Shown: in pieces, positions 42,546 through 64,000 of the stretch
Layout of the letters: the number at the start of each line of letters is the position of its first letter
How positions within the stretch are numbered: the stretch's first letter is position 1
Source: Apostichopus japonicus
Lineage: Eukaryota > Echinodermata > Holothuroidea > Aspidochirotida > Stichopodidae
Assembly (NCBI RefSeq): GCF_037975245.1
Contig: NC_092575.1
Span: 2,237,001 to 2,301,000 of the forward strand
Length of the DNA: 64,000 nt
Direction: 5' to 3'
Made by a program: the position numbers and the translations under genes
Notes under the pieces: model-generated
Told to the model about the DNA's origin: nothing
The model's database searches: none
What the model saw: only the letters and a program-made list of their open reading frames with translations

Positions 42546-44066
42546 GTATAAGAAACAGAGCAGGAGGGGGGGGGGTGGGGAAGTGTCCTGGCAAATTATA
42601 AAGAAGACTCCACCGGAGTTCTTTTTAAGGTCAGTAGTCTTACACAAAACATTGTTTTTGGAAGTGGTTGATGGGTAAGGGAAGGAGGGAGTAGGGGGGG
42701 TGCTGTTTATCTGAATTTGAGGAGAGATATGTCGGTTTAAAATGAATTATCAGGTTTAAGCAACAACCAGTGGAGAGGTTGCTTGGACAAGTCACTGATA
42801 TTAGGTACATCAAAGAGGAGTGTTGTAGGGAAGTTATATCCTTCCCTTATTATTTTCCATCTTAGTGAATTGATTTAATCATGAACTAATTGCTACAGCG
42901 CCCTCATTTTAAATGTTAATATTACAAGTACGTCAATTTTGTTGACCAAAGATTCAAATTGGATTCCGTCTTCTGACAGATCATAACATGATCATCCATC
43001 CAGGAAAGTAATCTTCATAAGGGTTGTGTATTGGGGGGGTGGGTCGGTCAGGGGGGGGTGGGTTGGGGTGTGGGCTGCGATGCAACCAATAAAAGGTCTT
43101 CGTTAATTACTTCCATCAGTTAACATCAGCGATTATGTTGCAAAAACTTTTATTTTAAAAGAGAAAATTAAGATGATGTACATTAAACAAAAATTTTTTT
43201 TTTATCAGATATCAGTATCACATGTTTGACCATATCGTTTCAACATCTAAACCTCCATGTTTAAAAATCGTTGTTTGGGTATCCACAATGAATCAACATC
43301 TGGTTTATCGTTCTTATATGTACTGCTGTATGTCATACTGGTAAGTTACTAGATTGAATCCTCACCCCCCCCCCTCCGCCCGCCACCCACCCCATCCCCA
43401 GGCCCTTGCTTCCTCCCATCTAACTCAACCCTCATATTTAGTGGGTATCATTCCATGCGAGAGATAATACTGATCCTTCCTATTTGGGTCAATGTAGGAT
43501 TTCAACGACACCATGTCCATCGTTTTGTAAAGTGAGGCGGGTGGGGTTAGGGGTGGAAGGTAGGAAAGCGATTGGGAGGCAGATCTTGACATTCATACAG
43601 TATAGCCTTGGAAGTCAGGCCAAAGGTATTTGAGGAAATTAAGGTTTAGCGTATTGTTGTAAGCTAGAATTGGTTGAAGATAAGGCGGGACCTGCTTGAA
43701 AATCATATTTGTGTATCAATTAGTTATTACAGTACCTCTACTGATAGGACCCCTCTAAGAAATTCCCACCCCCTCTCCCCTTATTCCGTGTTGGTCACAA
43801 TTGTAGTTAAAAGGTTGCGCCTTCTTGGTGCAGGTATCTTAGCTGATGCATGTAATTATCTTTCCTAGTTATAAATTGAATGTGGACCTCTTGTGAGAGT
43901 GAGAATGAAATTTGGTGTAACTTGCCCTCCTGCCACCCCCCCCCCCCCTTTCTGCAATTTACATTTAGCAAATAATTGTAATATTTAAGTACAGCATGTA
44001 AATAAAATATGTTTTCTCAATTTTGTGTGTTTGGCTGGTGCATACGTGTATTTATTTCCCCCTTTT
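42546..44066. other. Intergenic region downstream of DGCR2
   Basis: Mixed sequence with several G/C homopolymer runs (near 42567, 43048, 43374, 43937) and no gene-like signal on either strand. Confidence 0.4.
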
Positions 44067-44760
44067 TTGTTTCCTTTCCTTTTTCTCTTCCCTATCTTCT
44101 GTCATCTCTCTCATCTCTCTCCTCTCTCTCCTCACATCTCTTCACATCTCTCATCTCTCTCCTCTGTCATCTCTCTCCTCTGTCATATCTCCTCTGTCAT
44201 CTCTCCTCTGTCATCTCTCCTCTGTCATCTCTCTCCTCTCTCTCTCCTCTCTCTCTCCTCTCTCATATCTCTCATCTCTCTCATCTCTCTCCTCTCAACT
44301 CTCTCCCCTCTCTCCTCTCTCATCTCTCATCTCTCTCCTCTCAACTCTCTCCCCTCTCTCCTCTCTCATCTCTTATCTCTCTCCTCTCTCTCATCTCTCT
44401 CCCTTCATCTCTCTCCCTTCATCTCTCTCCCTTCATCTCTCTCCCTTCATCTCTCTCCCTTCATCTCTCTCCCTTCATCTCTCTCCCTTCATCTCTCTCC
44501 CTTCATCTCTCTCCCTTCATCTCTCTCCCTTCATCTCTCTCCCTTCATCTCTCTCCCTTCATCTCTCTCCCTTCATCTCTCTCCCTTCATCTCTCTCCCT
44601 TCATCTCTCTCCCTTCATCTCTCTCCCTTCATCTCTCTCCCTTCATCTCTCTCCCTTCATCTCTCTCCCTTCATCTCTCTCCCTTCATCTCTCTCCCTTC
44701 ATCTCTCTCCCTTCATCTCTCTCCCTCTCCTCATTACTTTCCCTCCCTCAATTTCTTTTC
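44067..44760 (+). repeat. 0.7-kb polypyrimidine tract with 14-bp tandem array
   Basis: The plus strand is almost pure C/T over about 690 bp. It starts as irregular CATCTCTCTCCTCTGT units and becomes a near-perfect array of TCTCTCTCCCTTCA (14 bp, roughly 24 copies) at about 44389-44725. Because 14 is not a multiple of 3, all three frames stay open as Ser/Leu/Pro/His strings; these are not genes. Confidence 0.97.
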
Positions 44761-44790
44761 TTTTCCTCTTTGAGGAATTTAAAAGAAAAG

Positions 44791-44857
44791 CAGAGGTTGG
44801 AATTGAACCAGGGATCTTGTGCTGCAAAAACCATGTTTCTACCACTATTCCATTAGA
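44791..44857 (-). pseudogene. tRNA-like sequence (SINE head or tRNA relic)
   Basis: On the minus strand: ATGGAATAGTGGTAGAAACA, a short loop region and a B-box GGTTCAATTCC. Pairing is imperfect, so function is doubtful. Confidence 0.45.
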
Positions 44858-45051
44858 TAGGTGACCGCCAATAAGAGCTTTTCAAATATTTAAAGATCCA
44901 GTTGTTTGGACTTGGCCATTTTATAAAACTTTTTCTCCACTGATCCTTGTCAGGGAGGGGGAGTCTGCGCAACCCATTCGGCCGTGTGGAACCTTGTCAG
45001 ATAGAGGGGTGCCGGCGAACTCCTGCCAGCGAGCTCCTTTTACCAGATTCC

Positions 45052-45126
45052 CTCACCCGGGTTTCGAACCGACTTACTGGGAATGTCCAATCGCTCGCAA
45101 ACGACGGACCTACCCACTACACCATT
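45052..45126 (-). pseudogene. tRNA-like sequence with long middle segment
   Basis: On the minus strand: AAATGGTGTAGTGGGTAGGT (A-box-like) then, after about 40 bases, GGTTCGAAACC (B-box, plus 45060-45070). Confidence 0.45.
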
Positions 45127-45139
45127 TCGGTTCCCTCTT

Positions 45140-45960
45140 AATAAACTTCGTTTCTTATATTTATACTTCCACCTACCCCAGAGAAAAGAAAATTAAAAGG
45201 CTCTACTGGGACTCGAACCGGAGACCTGGAGATTGACAGTCTGTCTCAATTACAGAGCACTACCAACTGCGCCACTGTGACTGTTGAGAAATAATGCTCG
45301 TTTCTAATATTTCAACTTCACAACGGAAGAAGGAAAAGATAAAAAAAAATTAAAATGTTCTGTCTGGGGATTGAACTCAGGACTTTGAGTTTATCTGTCT
45401 CTCACAGTTACAAAGCACTACCAACTGCGCCACTAGAACTGTTGAGAATTAATGCTCGTTTCTAATATTTCAACTTCACAACGGAAGAAGAAAAAGATAA
45501 AAAAAAATTAAAATGTTCTGTCTGGGAATTGAACTCAGGACATTGAGTTTGTCTGTCTCTCTCAGTTACAGAGCACTACCAACTGCACCACTGTAACTTA
45601 TGAGAAATAATGCTCGTTTCTAATATTTCAACTTCACAATGGAAGAAGGAAAAGATCAGAAAATTAAAATGCTCTGTCTGGGGATTGACCTCGGGACTTT
45701 GAGTTTGTCTGTCTCTCTCAGTTACAGGGCACTACCAACTGCGCCACTGTAACTGTTGAGAAATAATGCTCGTTTCTAATATTTCAACTTCACAATGGAA
45801 GAAGGAAAAGATCAGAAAATTCAAATGCTCAGTCTTGTGTTTGAACCGTCAACAAGGAGTTTGTCTGACTCTCTCCAGTCCAGAGCACTAACTACTGCGC
45901 CACTGTAACTGATGAGAAATAGTGCTCGTTTCTAATATTTCAACTTCAGAGTGGGAGGAG
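45140..45960 (-). repeat. Tandem array of five tRNA-like units (about 160 bp each)
   Basis: tRNA-like modules on the minus strand lie at about 45201-45283, 45360-45441, 45518-45598, 45671-45755 and 45830-45912. Each is separated by the spacer AATGCTCGTTTCTAATATTT, CAACTTCACAA, GGAAGAAGGAAAAGAT. The A-box CAGTGGCGCAGTTGGTAGTG is well kept in most units. The B-box is canonical (GGTTCGAGTCC) only in the first, and degenerate (GAGTTCAATCC type) in the others. An AATTGAGACAGA-type anticodon-arm relic is present in the first. The array looks like tandem amplification of a tRNA-derived SINE. Confidence 0.75.
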
Positions 45961-47316
45961 GATAAGGAGCAAAATGCTCTCTAGTGTTAGTGGTAGATAA
46001 TTATTGGGTGTACCAACTTTATTCCAATCAAGTTCAGCCCTTAATATACCATATTACTTGCAGAATTCTTCAAGAAATGCATGGCACTATCTCATCCATA
46101 TCATCCTAAGGAGGATAAAGTCAAAACAAGACAAACTGACAGAATTGTCTCCTTGCAAATGCTAATTTTCTTCTTTTTACATTTACTTTCTAAAAGAGGG
46201 AGGGAGGGAGGAAGGGATGATTTGAAATTTCTTTGGCAACCTTTTGCATTTGGATGCATTGTTTTTTTGTTTGATTTTTCTTCTAATGCATGTTTTGATA
46301 CCATATCTACTGAGCACTTAAATCAAGAAAAGGTTTGTAATTGATCAAACTAAGACACATCTCCTGATTCCATCAGCAATGACCATTTACTATAACAAAT
46401 TCTACAATTTCTGTCCCTGGACACTTTCCCCATGTATTATTTATCACATACAAGTGGAAACACAATTTTTTTTCCCCAGGAGAAGGCAGTTGATGGGGGT
46501 TTTGGGGGATTTTAAATTTGACCTAGTAAAGCTAATGAAGTGTGTACTACGGCGGCCAGAACCAGGATCATACCCTTATTTCATACGATACAACCCAGAA
46601 AGTGGGCAAGGGAAAGGATTTCAGGAGAAATAATTATGGTCTTTACGGCAACCCGAGGAATGAAATCTCCATATAGGGCCCTCCACCCACTTAGGGCAGG
46701 ACAGCCTAACTGTTGGTACAGCGCAGGCGTTTGAAACCCTTGTGTTACCGCTTTAAATCCCTCTCTGGTCACAAGTTTCTTTGTTCTTTTTCAACGAGAC
46801 ATTACGATGTGATTTTTCTATCAACTTCTGCAAATAGCTGTCTCTTTTAAGCTGGGAGTAGGAGCCAGGGGGCACTGGGGACACGTGTCCCCACCCCCAC
46901 TTTTTCCAAAATAGCAAATGTGCCCTACTGGCAAATAAATGTGCCCCTTTGATGAAGAACTGTCTTTGGAAATCTTAAGCCTTTTTTAATTTTAATATTT
47001 TATTTTAATTTTTTTAGTCTGTACATGCTTTTTTTTAAATGGCATATCATATCTATTTTTTAGCACGGTTAACAATAAACCATCTCAATAAATAGTATTG
47101 ATAGCATACTAACACATCATCTATATTTAAGTGATATGGCCGGTGTGTATCGGTTTATAGCGTAACGAGTGGTGGTTGTGGAATGAGAAAGTGCCCCTCT
47201 GATGTTGTGCCCCCCCCTCACTTTTTGGAAGCTTCCTACCCCCTCCCCTACTTTTAAGCATAGATCATAAACAACAAAAACTACTAGATGATACAGTAAA
47301 TTCACTGGTTCTGCGC
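45961..47316. other. Intergenic region
   Basis: It contains an (AGGG)n run near 46196-46215 and an eroded repeat with CCAGGGGGCACTGGGGACAC near 46867 and GTGCCCCCCCCTCAC near 47206. A tRNA-like relic may lie near 46660-46770. No gene recognised. Confidence 0.35.
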
Positions 47317-50300
47317 TTTATTTCACTCAAAATTTTTTACTAAAAGGCTATGCCAAGAACTGCCATTGTAAGAACAGCTCACTGGCCATCTATCTCTACA
47401 AATTCTCTTTCATACTGTACAGTTCCAAAAAAAAAGTGCAAAAAAACAAAACTTGAAAATAAATAGAGTTAGATTTATAAATAAATACGAATTAACCATG
47501 ATTCTTGTTAAACTACCAGAAAGATAGAGAAGTAGGAAGAAAAAATAATCATAATAATAATAATAAGGAAAAAAATAAAGAAAAGACATTGAAAGATGAT
47601 TTCACAGAAGGTTGAAAAAAAGAAATTATAACATCGAAAAATGAACTTTAAGGTATTTTATATTTAAAGAAAAGAATGAATGAAAATTGAATTCCTAATC
47701 AACAAACTGCATGACCGGTCAATCTTGTATCTGAAAGCCAAAATTTTATGGAAATACTCAAATAATGGAAGGGTGACGGTCCACTAATGTGAAAAAAAGT
47801 TTAGGATAAAATCTGTTCTGAATTGATTGTCACAAATTTTGCCTGCAGAGGATATGAAAAAATTAGGAGGGTGTCTACCTCAAAAAAGAGGGTTTGTTTC
47901 ATTCCCTACAGCTTTCCACAAAAGCGTCAAACTTCTTTCCCCCATCACCCCCCCCCCCCAACTCGGCCCCATACCCATAAATATGCTAATATGCAACATC
48001 TCTATTACAAAGCACTCTCGATTTATGCTTGTTTTCTCCATCTTATATTAAGTCAATATATAAAATATGTTTTGTAATCTGATTGTTTTTTTCTATCTCT
48101 CTTTCTCCAGTAATTTGTTTTAAAAAATAGAAGTGAACAGTTATTTTAAAGGTGTGATTGTTATTTTAAGTTATTATTGTTATTAGTTTTAATTTATTTT
48201 TGAAACAAAGAAACCGAAACATGATGGATGGTTATATAATGTGCATTGAATAAAAAGAAGAGCATTATAAAATTGTAGTATTCCACATGCAACGGCCTCC
48301 AAATATTGGAAAGAGAAAATAAAAATGCGATTCAAACATTTTCGCGAATGGAATAAGTATAACAACAGAAGTAAGACACGACACCCCCCTCATTTTGCTC
48401 CTTAAACCGGTCCGCATTTAGCACCGTTTCGGGAGACATTCGCGAGATGTAACTTGACAAGAAAACTATTGCATTGCCAAATAAAAGAAGGTAAACAATC
48501 GGTTGTGAAAACCACAGATCAACAACTCTGCACCATATATAAACAACTTGTTTTACATTCCAAAACATTCAGAGATTAAATATAGTTAAAATGAATGTCG
48601 TCTACTCATTAAAAATATATCATAAAAAAAATGTCCTCTCTTTCCCAGTTATTTCCAATGCAGCATTTGAAATCGGTCCAATTTTTATTCATATTAAATC
48701 CCCTCACATTTATCATTTGGTAGCATTTTGGCAAAATGTTGATATCTTGCCAGGTACAAATTGTAGGAATGGCCACGCTAAAAATTGTCTACGATTTGGG
48801 GAAACGTCACCTCGAAACTTTCTGGCACGTTCCACGATCCAAAGATCAAATCTTGTGACAGATATCGAAAACCTGTCCCTCCTGTATTTGGCCACAAGCC
48901 GGTTTAATTTGCTGGTTTAATTTGCCGGTTTAATTTGCTGCTCCCTGCACGTACAGGCCAGTTCAAATTGATTTTAACCCAGTTTCACTAACACCTGTAA
49001 TAGTGCCAGCCCATCGACTTTACAAAGTGCAGAGCACAGATATATATAATGTAGAGGGCTACCAGCGACCAACATAATCATCCAAAGGATGTGGCCATTT
49101 TGTCACTGACACTTCATTATCTGAACTATTTGTCAAAATTAAACATCCACATTGATTTGATATCACTCGTCGGAAACTGTTGTTAATAACTGCACCATTA
49201 ACACACGTACCAAGCATCACTTTTTGCCAAGTTTACACCATAGCTGTCGACATTGTTATCTTATCAAGGCTTTTTTGACGATTACAACGGGAGACATGCC
49301 CAAATTTTTTGACAAAGTAGGATGTTTTCTCCGTATCTTTGGTGTGTGATACCACAAGAAAGACAGACTTAATAAATCTTCCATATCGTCTCAGATGTCT
49401 TAAATTGGGGGGAAATGTAGCTCGTTATTTTACTTCTCGACAATTCTCAACCGTTCATTACCTAATTAAAATACTCTGTAATGACTCCCAGGCATGTGTT
49501 ATCATTGCTTCACAGAGGGCTCTACAAGGCTTCTAACCCATGTTATTGTAAACACAGTTCATATTTGACGTCTTCAACGTGACGTTTACTTGTAAGGATG
49601 ATTCTTGAAGCGGAAAGACTTCATACTGCCAGATATGATTCACGTAATCCAAAATAAAATTTGTGCACGGCATCATCAATAATTTCATTATTTTCAAATC
49701 TCAATTTTAAAAAACCTTGATATGATGTAAAAGGTCCCTCAATCCAATCTGACCAGCTGTCTCCATCTAAGGACCCAAATTAGATTGAAAAATAAAAATC
49801 AAATGAAATGTTTTAATTACTACTACCGTTCTAAGACTTTTTTTTAATCTTTCTTTTCTCTTATTTTTCAGCTAATCCAGAATGAAAAATTTCTAAAATC
49901 ATCTTTCCAATCTTCTTCTCTACTTTCCACGATAAAATATTATTCTCATCTAACATTTCATAAAAACTCACCTAGAAATATCGATTATTTTTTTACTTTC
50001 TTCCATCATTTAACTATTTGATCTATGAAATTGATTTATTTAAAACAACTGGACTATGTTTTTTTAATACTATCTAACAATCTCCGATATTCTTTACTAA
50101 AATCCTCTCCTTTTTCTTTTCCAATAAATCCACATCCACCAACAACTGACAGTCATGACAAGAGAAAGCCTTCATTAATTACTCATCCCCCCCCCAACCC
50201 TCCAACAAAATAATCCCCTTTCAACTCTATTTATTCCCCCCCCTCCTTCCAAACCCCCTCCCCTTTTTATACGTAAGAGTAAGAATTTACTTCTGAGGAA

Positions 50301-52975
50301 AAACTGAATACGATAACATTATTTCATATTAGCACAATCACAACGAAACGAAGCTGTACTGCAATTTAAACAATAAAATTTACTTCCATTTCTTTCTCTC
50401 CCACAACTCTTTCCTCACCACCCCCATCCTATCCCCCCCCCCCCAAAAAAATTAACTCTAAACATTATGAATGATTCAAGAAAATACCCATTGTGAAAAT
50501 TCAACAAACAGATTGAAGTTGTTTTTCTGACTATGTTGTCAAACTGTAGGTTATCTTTCTGCCAATAACCCCATTTATTCCATGTTTGTGCGATTCATAT
50601 GCGATGTACATATATATATACCTTTATCAATTTGTGCAAAAACAAAAAACAAAACAAAAGAGATTTCAGGATGGGATTGAAGTTAACATTAGAAGGAGGT
50701 TTGGCATCTCCTTTCTACCCACAAGAAAAGATTTGAATCTAGAATTCTAGAGATCATTTCCAGTTGTTTTCTCTTCTTCGATATCAAAGAATTGCTCTTG
50801 GCTCAAACATGAAAAACTTTTGTTCCAATTTGATATTTCAAGAAAGGAAAAAATGAATTCAGAACTGCTTGAAGGAAAGTTCAAAATAACGCACTGTCTG
50901 TTAAACACAGGTGAATCGAATCATTACCTTCGACCAAAATGCAAATTTTTAATTCAACCAGAACCGTAACAGACTCGTAAAAAAATTGTTTCTTTTGCTT
51001 TTATGTTCGGTTTCAATATCATCAATCTAATTTCATTTTCATAATTTGGCTGCAAAATAACACTTTTTTGGGCCGGTTGCCACTGGTAGAAAATGACATC
51101 TTTCGTTGGATACGAGGTCTGTGCCAACTTGGATGTAAGTGGTACATGTATGATCACACACACACCAATTACAAATATCAGAATGTTGGCAAACAACATA
51201 TGCTAGACATGTCCTTAAAAAAAACATAAACACAATCATTCCCAAAAATTATTTTTGAAGCAGATTTCTAGAGATTCCAAATACAGTTGCATAATTTTGC
51301 ATAGGTCAACAGAGGGATGGGAAGGTTGAGGATGTGATATTGTCATATTTATGTATTGCAATGTTTTCTTTCCTCCCACACCCTTACCGCATCCCTCCCC
51401 CGCCTCTTTACGGGAGTTTACTTTCGATTGAAAGTGTAGGCAATAAATATGAATTTCTTTGCAAGATGTTTTGTCTTGCTAACATGAACAAATAAGTGAA
51501 ACAAACAGACAATAATCCAAGCTAGGACAGCTTTGAAATATGGTGGGTGGAAATTTGATGGGTCAGGTAAAAAGAACTTCATCTTCATCAATCGTTTTCT
51601 TCGGAATGTGTGATTGAAATTTTACTAAGGGATGGATTTTGTGAATTAAATCTCTACCAACATCGACCCAACCCCCATCCCCCTCCCCTGTATCTAACTT
51701 GGGAGGTAACACGCCAAATCTACGACACACAACCATTTATCTTGAAGCAACACTGAGGCAAGCTTTAAAGTTGAATTATTATTATCATCTTTCCTCATTC
51801 AGACTGCTATCAAATGATTTTGAATACAAACTAGATCGGTTAAACCCGGGGGGGGGGGGTTGGTGTTTCGATCTGATCGACTGAAATGATACAGATATTG
51901 ACCAAATTGGCATTTTGGAAAGGCACAAAAGATGATTCGATTTGGTGCCCATAACAAATACGGACAGAGCAAAACTCGTACCAAAAGCTAAAGGCCTTGC
52001 CATTTAAATTGCAAAGAAATTTCATTTACCCAGCTCAAAATTGTCAATTCTTCTTATTATTATTATTATCATCATTATTATTATTATTTATGATCCCAAG
52101 GATAAAAGATATATTTTAACAAGTTTTTGAATCCTTTCCACAAGCCCAGAGCTTTACAATTAGCATCCAGTTTGAATGAGTCTTTCTTCACTCAATTCTC
52201 CATCAGAGGATTGAAGAAGTAACTCCATTTCGATTGAAAATTAAACATTAGCGTTTTTCATCTCGCTAATTGATGTGCTCTTGGCACTTCTAAATTTCTC
52301 GTTAGGACATGATTCTGAGCTGGAGTTCTGTCTTATTGTTTTTATAAGTTTTTCTTGCCATGATGTCTGATTAATACTGATAACATAATATTTAGACTCC
52401 CCCACTGGGGACGACTAAACATTTCACCTGAAAAAACTTGATAATACTTGCACCTGGAGCTGTCCAACTCAATATCTCAATTTCTATTAAAACGTTAAAG
52501 AGTCCTTTTACCCAGCACCGTAAGAAATAGATACCTTACGTTTAATCCCCCAATGCCTACGAGACTAACTTGACACAATGCAACACAAAATATTTATATG
52601 TACTAAGGTAAAAAGAAAAAGTAATAATAATAATAGTAATAATAATAATGATAACATTGAGAACACAAAAAAAAAATATATATATAGGTTACAGAAGTTT
52701 ACCCTTTTACAACATCAAAAAGATACCCAACATTGCAGTACAATACCCAACATCTCACAAATTCTGAACCCGTCCCACGGAAAGAGGATAAACGTAATAA
52801 CTTGATCCTTAAAAATATTGCAGCATAGTACGACACTTCCAAAATCTGTGGATACTTTTTTCTTTGAAAACAATATTGCTGATTGAGTTGGAAAGTTTCG
52901 AAAAACTACCACAGCTAAGCACCGTTTGGCCTCCGTTTTGCTTTGGTTTCGAGAGTTCTAGGCAGGACAGCGCCC
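47317..52975 (-). other. Single-copy AT-rich region, possible NLK 3' UTR
   Basis: Nearly 5.7 kb lacks bounded repeats, apart from short homopolymers, a (TAA)n near 52055-52088, another near 52622-52650 and a small GGTTTAATTTGC(T/C) triplication at 48901-48940. It follows the NLK stop codon on the minus strand, and an AATAAA lies at minus 47322-47317. Vertebrate NLK also has a long 3' UTR. The assignment is inference; no coding exon was found. Confidence 0.3.

Positions 52976-64000
<11,025 letters not shown>

Noticed and set aside
44009..44864. Three overlapping Ser/Leu/Pro-rich frames of about 250-280 residues
   Set aside because: They arise from the 14-bp pyrimidine array, which is open in all three frames. 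No start context, splice sites or family resemblance supports a gene.
48591..48920. 109-residue plus-strand frame in the NLK downstream region
   Set aside because: It is an isolated frame in AT-rich DNA with no family resemblance; chance length is plausible.

Overview
This window is metazoan nuclear DNA. The genes have many small exons with standard GT-AG introns, and AT-rich introns are full of microsatellites, tRNA-derived SINEs and short DNA transposons. The gene set (SLC35G, METTL27-like, adhesion GPCR, DGCR2/IDD, Nemo-like kinase) together with the SINE and hAT-type repeats suggests an invertebrate deuterostome. An echinoderm, possibly a holothurian, is the best guess; this rests on general appearance and was not checked by any search.

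Layout, left to right. A SLC35G-type transporter has its whole coding sequence in one exon (994-2007, +). A METTL27-like SAM methyltransferase has five exons on the minus strand (12409 down to 3896). About 2 kb of (TA)n arrays and SINE debris separates it from a divergently transcribed 12-exon adhesion GPCR (14415-29714, +; 925 aa predicted). That receptor has a signal peptide, a Ser/Asp/Glu/Gly-rich ectodomain segment with perfect 54-bp repeats, a hormone-receptor-like Cys module, a GAIN/GPS region with an intact H-L/T cleavage site, and seven membrane spans. Next is an 8-exon DGCR2/IDD homologue (32827-41109, +; 491 aa) with a C-type lectin domain, a VWC domain, one membrane span and two PPxY motifs. 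Then comes about 12 kb without a recognisable gene: a probable DGCR2 3' UTR, a 0.7-kb polypyrimidine tract, a tandem array of tRNA-like units, and a long single-copy stretch that may be the NLK 3' UTR. The last gene is the 3' part of Nemo-like kinase on the minus strand (60729 down to 52976, 8 exons). Its 5' exons, including the ATP-binding lobe, lie beyond the right edge.

The exon models were built by hand. In every gene the reading phase carries through all junctions. The genes share no obvious pathway; as families they cover membrane transport, methyl transfer, adhesion signalling, a cell-surface lectin-type receptor and a Wnt/Notch-linked kinase.

The mobile DNA is well resolved in places. 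Three hAT-like elements carry 8-bp target duplications, and one holds a second hAT-like element nested inside it. Two complete copies and one truncated copy of a TTAA-flanked MITE are present. A terminal-inverted-repeat element carries a YqaJ-exonuclease fragment, and there is a 166-bp palindromic element with a perfect 34-bp stem. I found no prokaryotic operon, CRISPR array or defence system, and nothing that clearly amounts to a new biological system. The most distinctive signals are the repeat-expanded GPCR ectodomain, the inverted minisatellite pair flanking one of its GAIN exons, the nested transposons, and the duplicated stop-codon/poly(A) signal unit of the methyltransferase gene.
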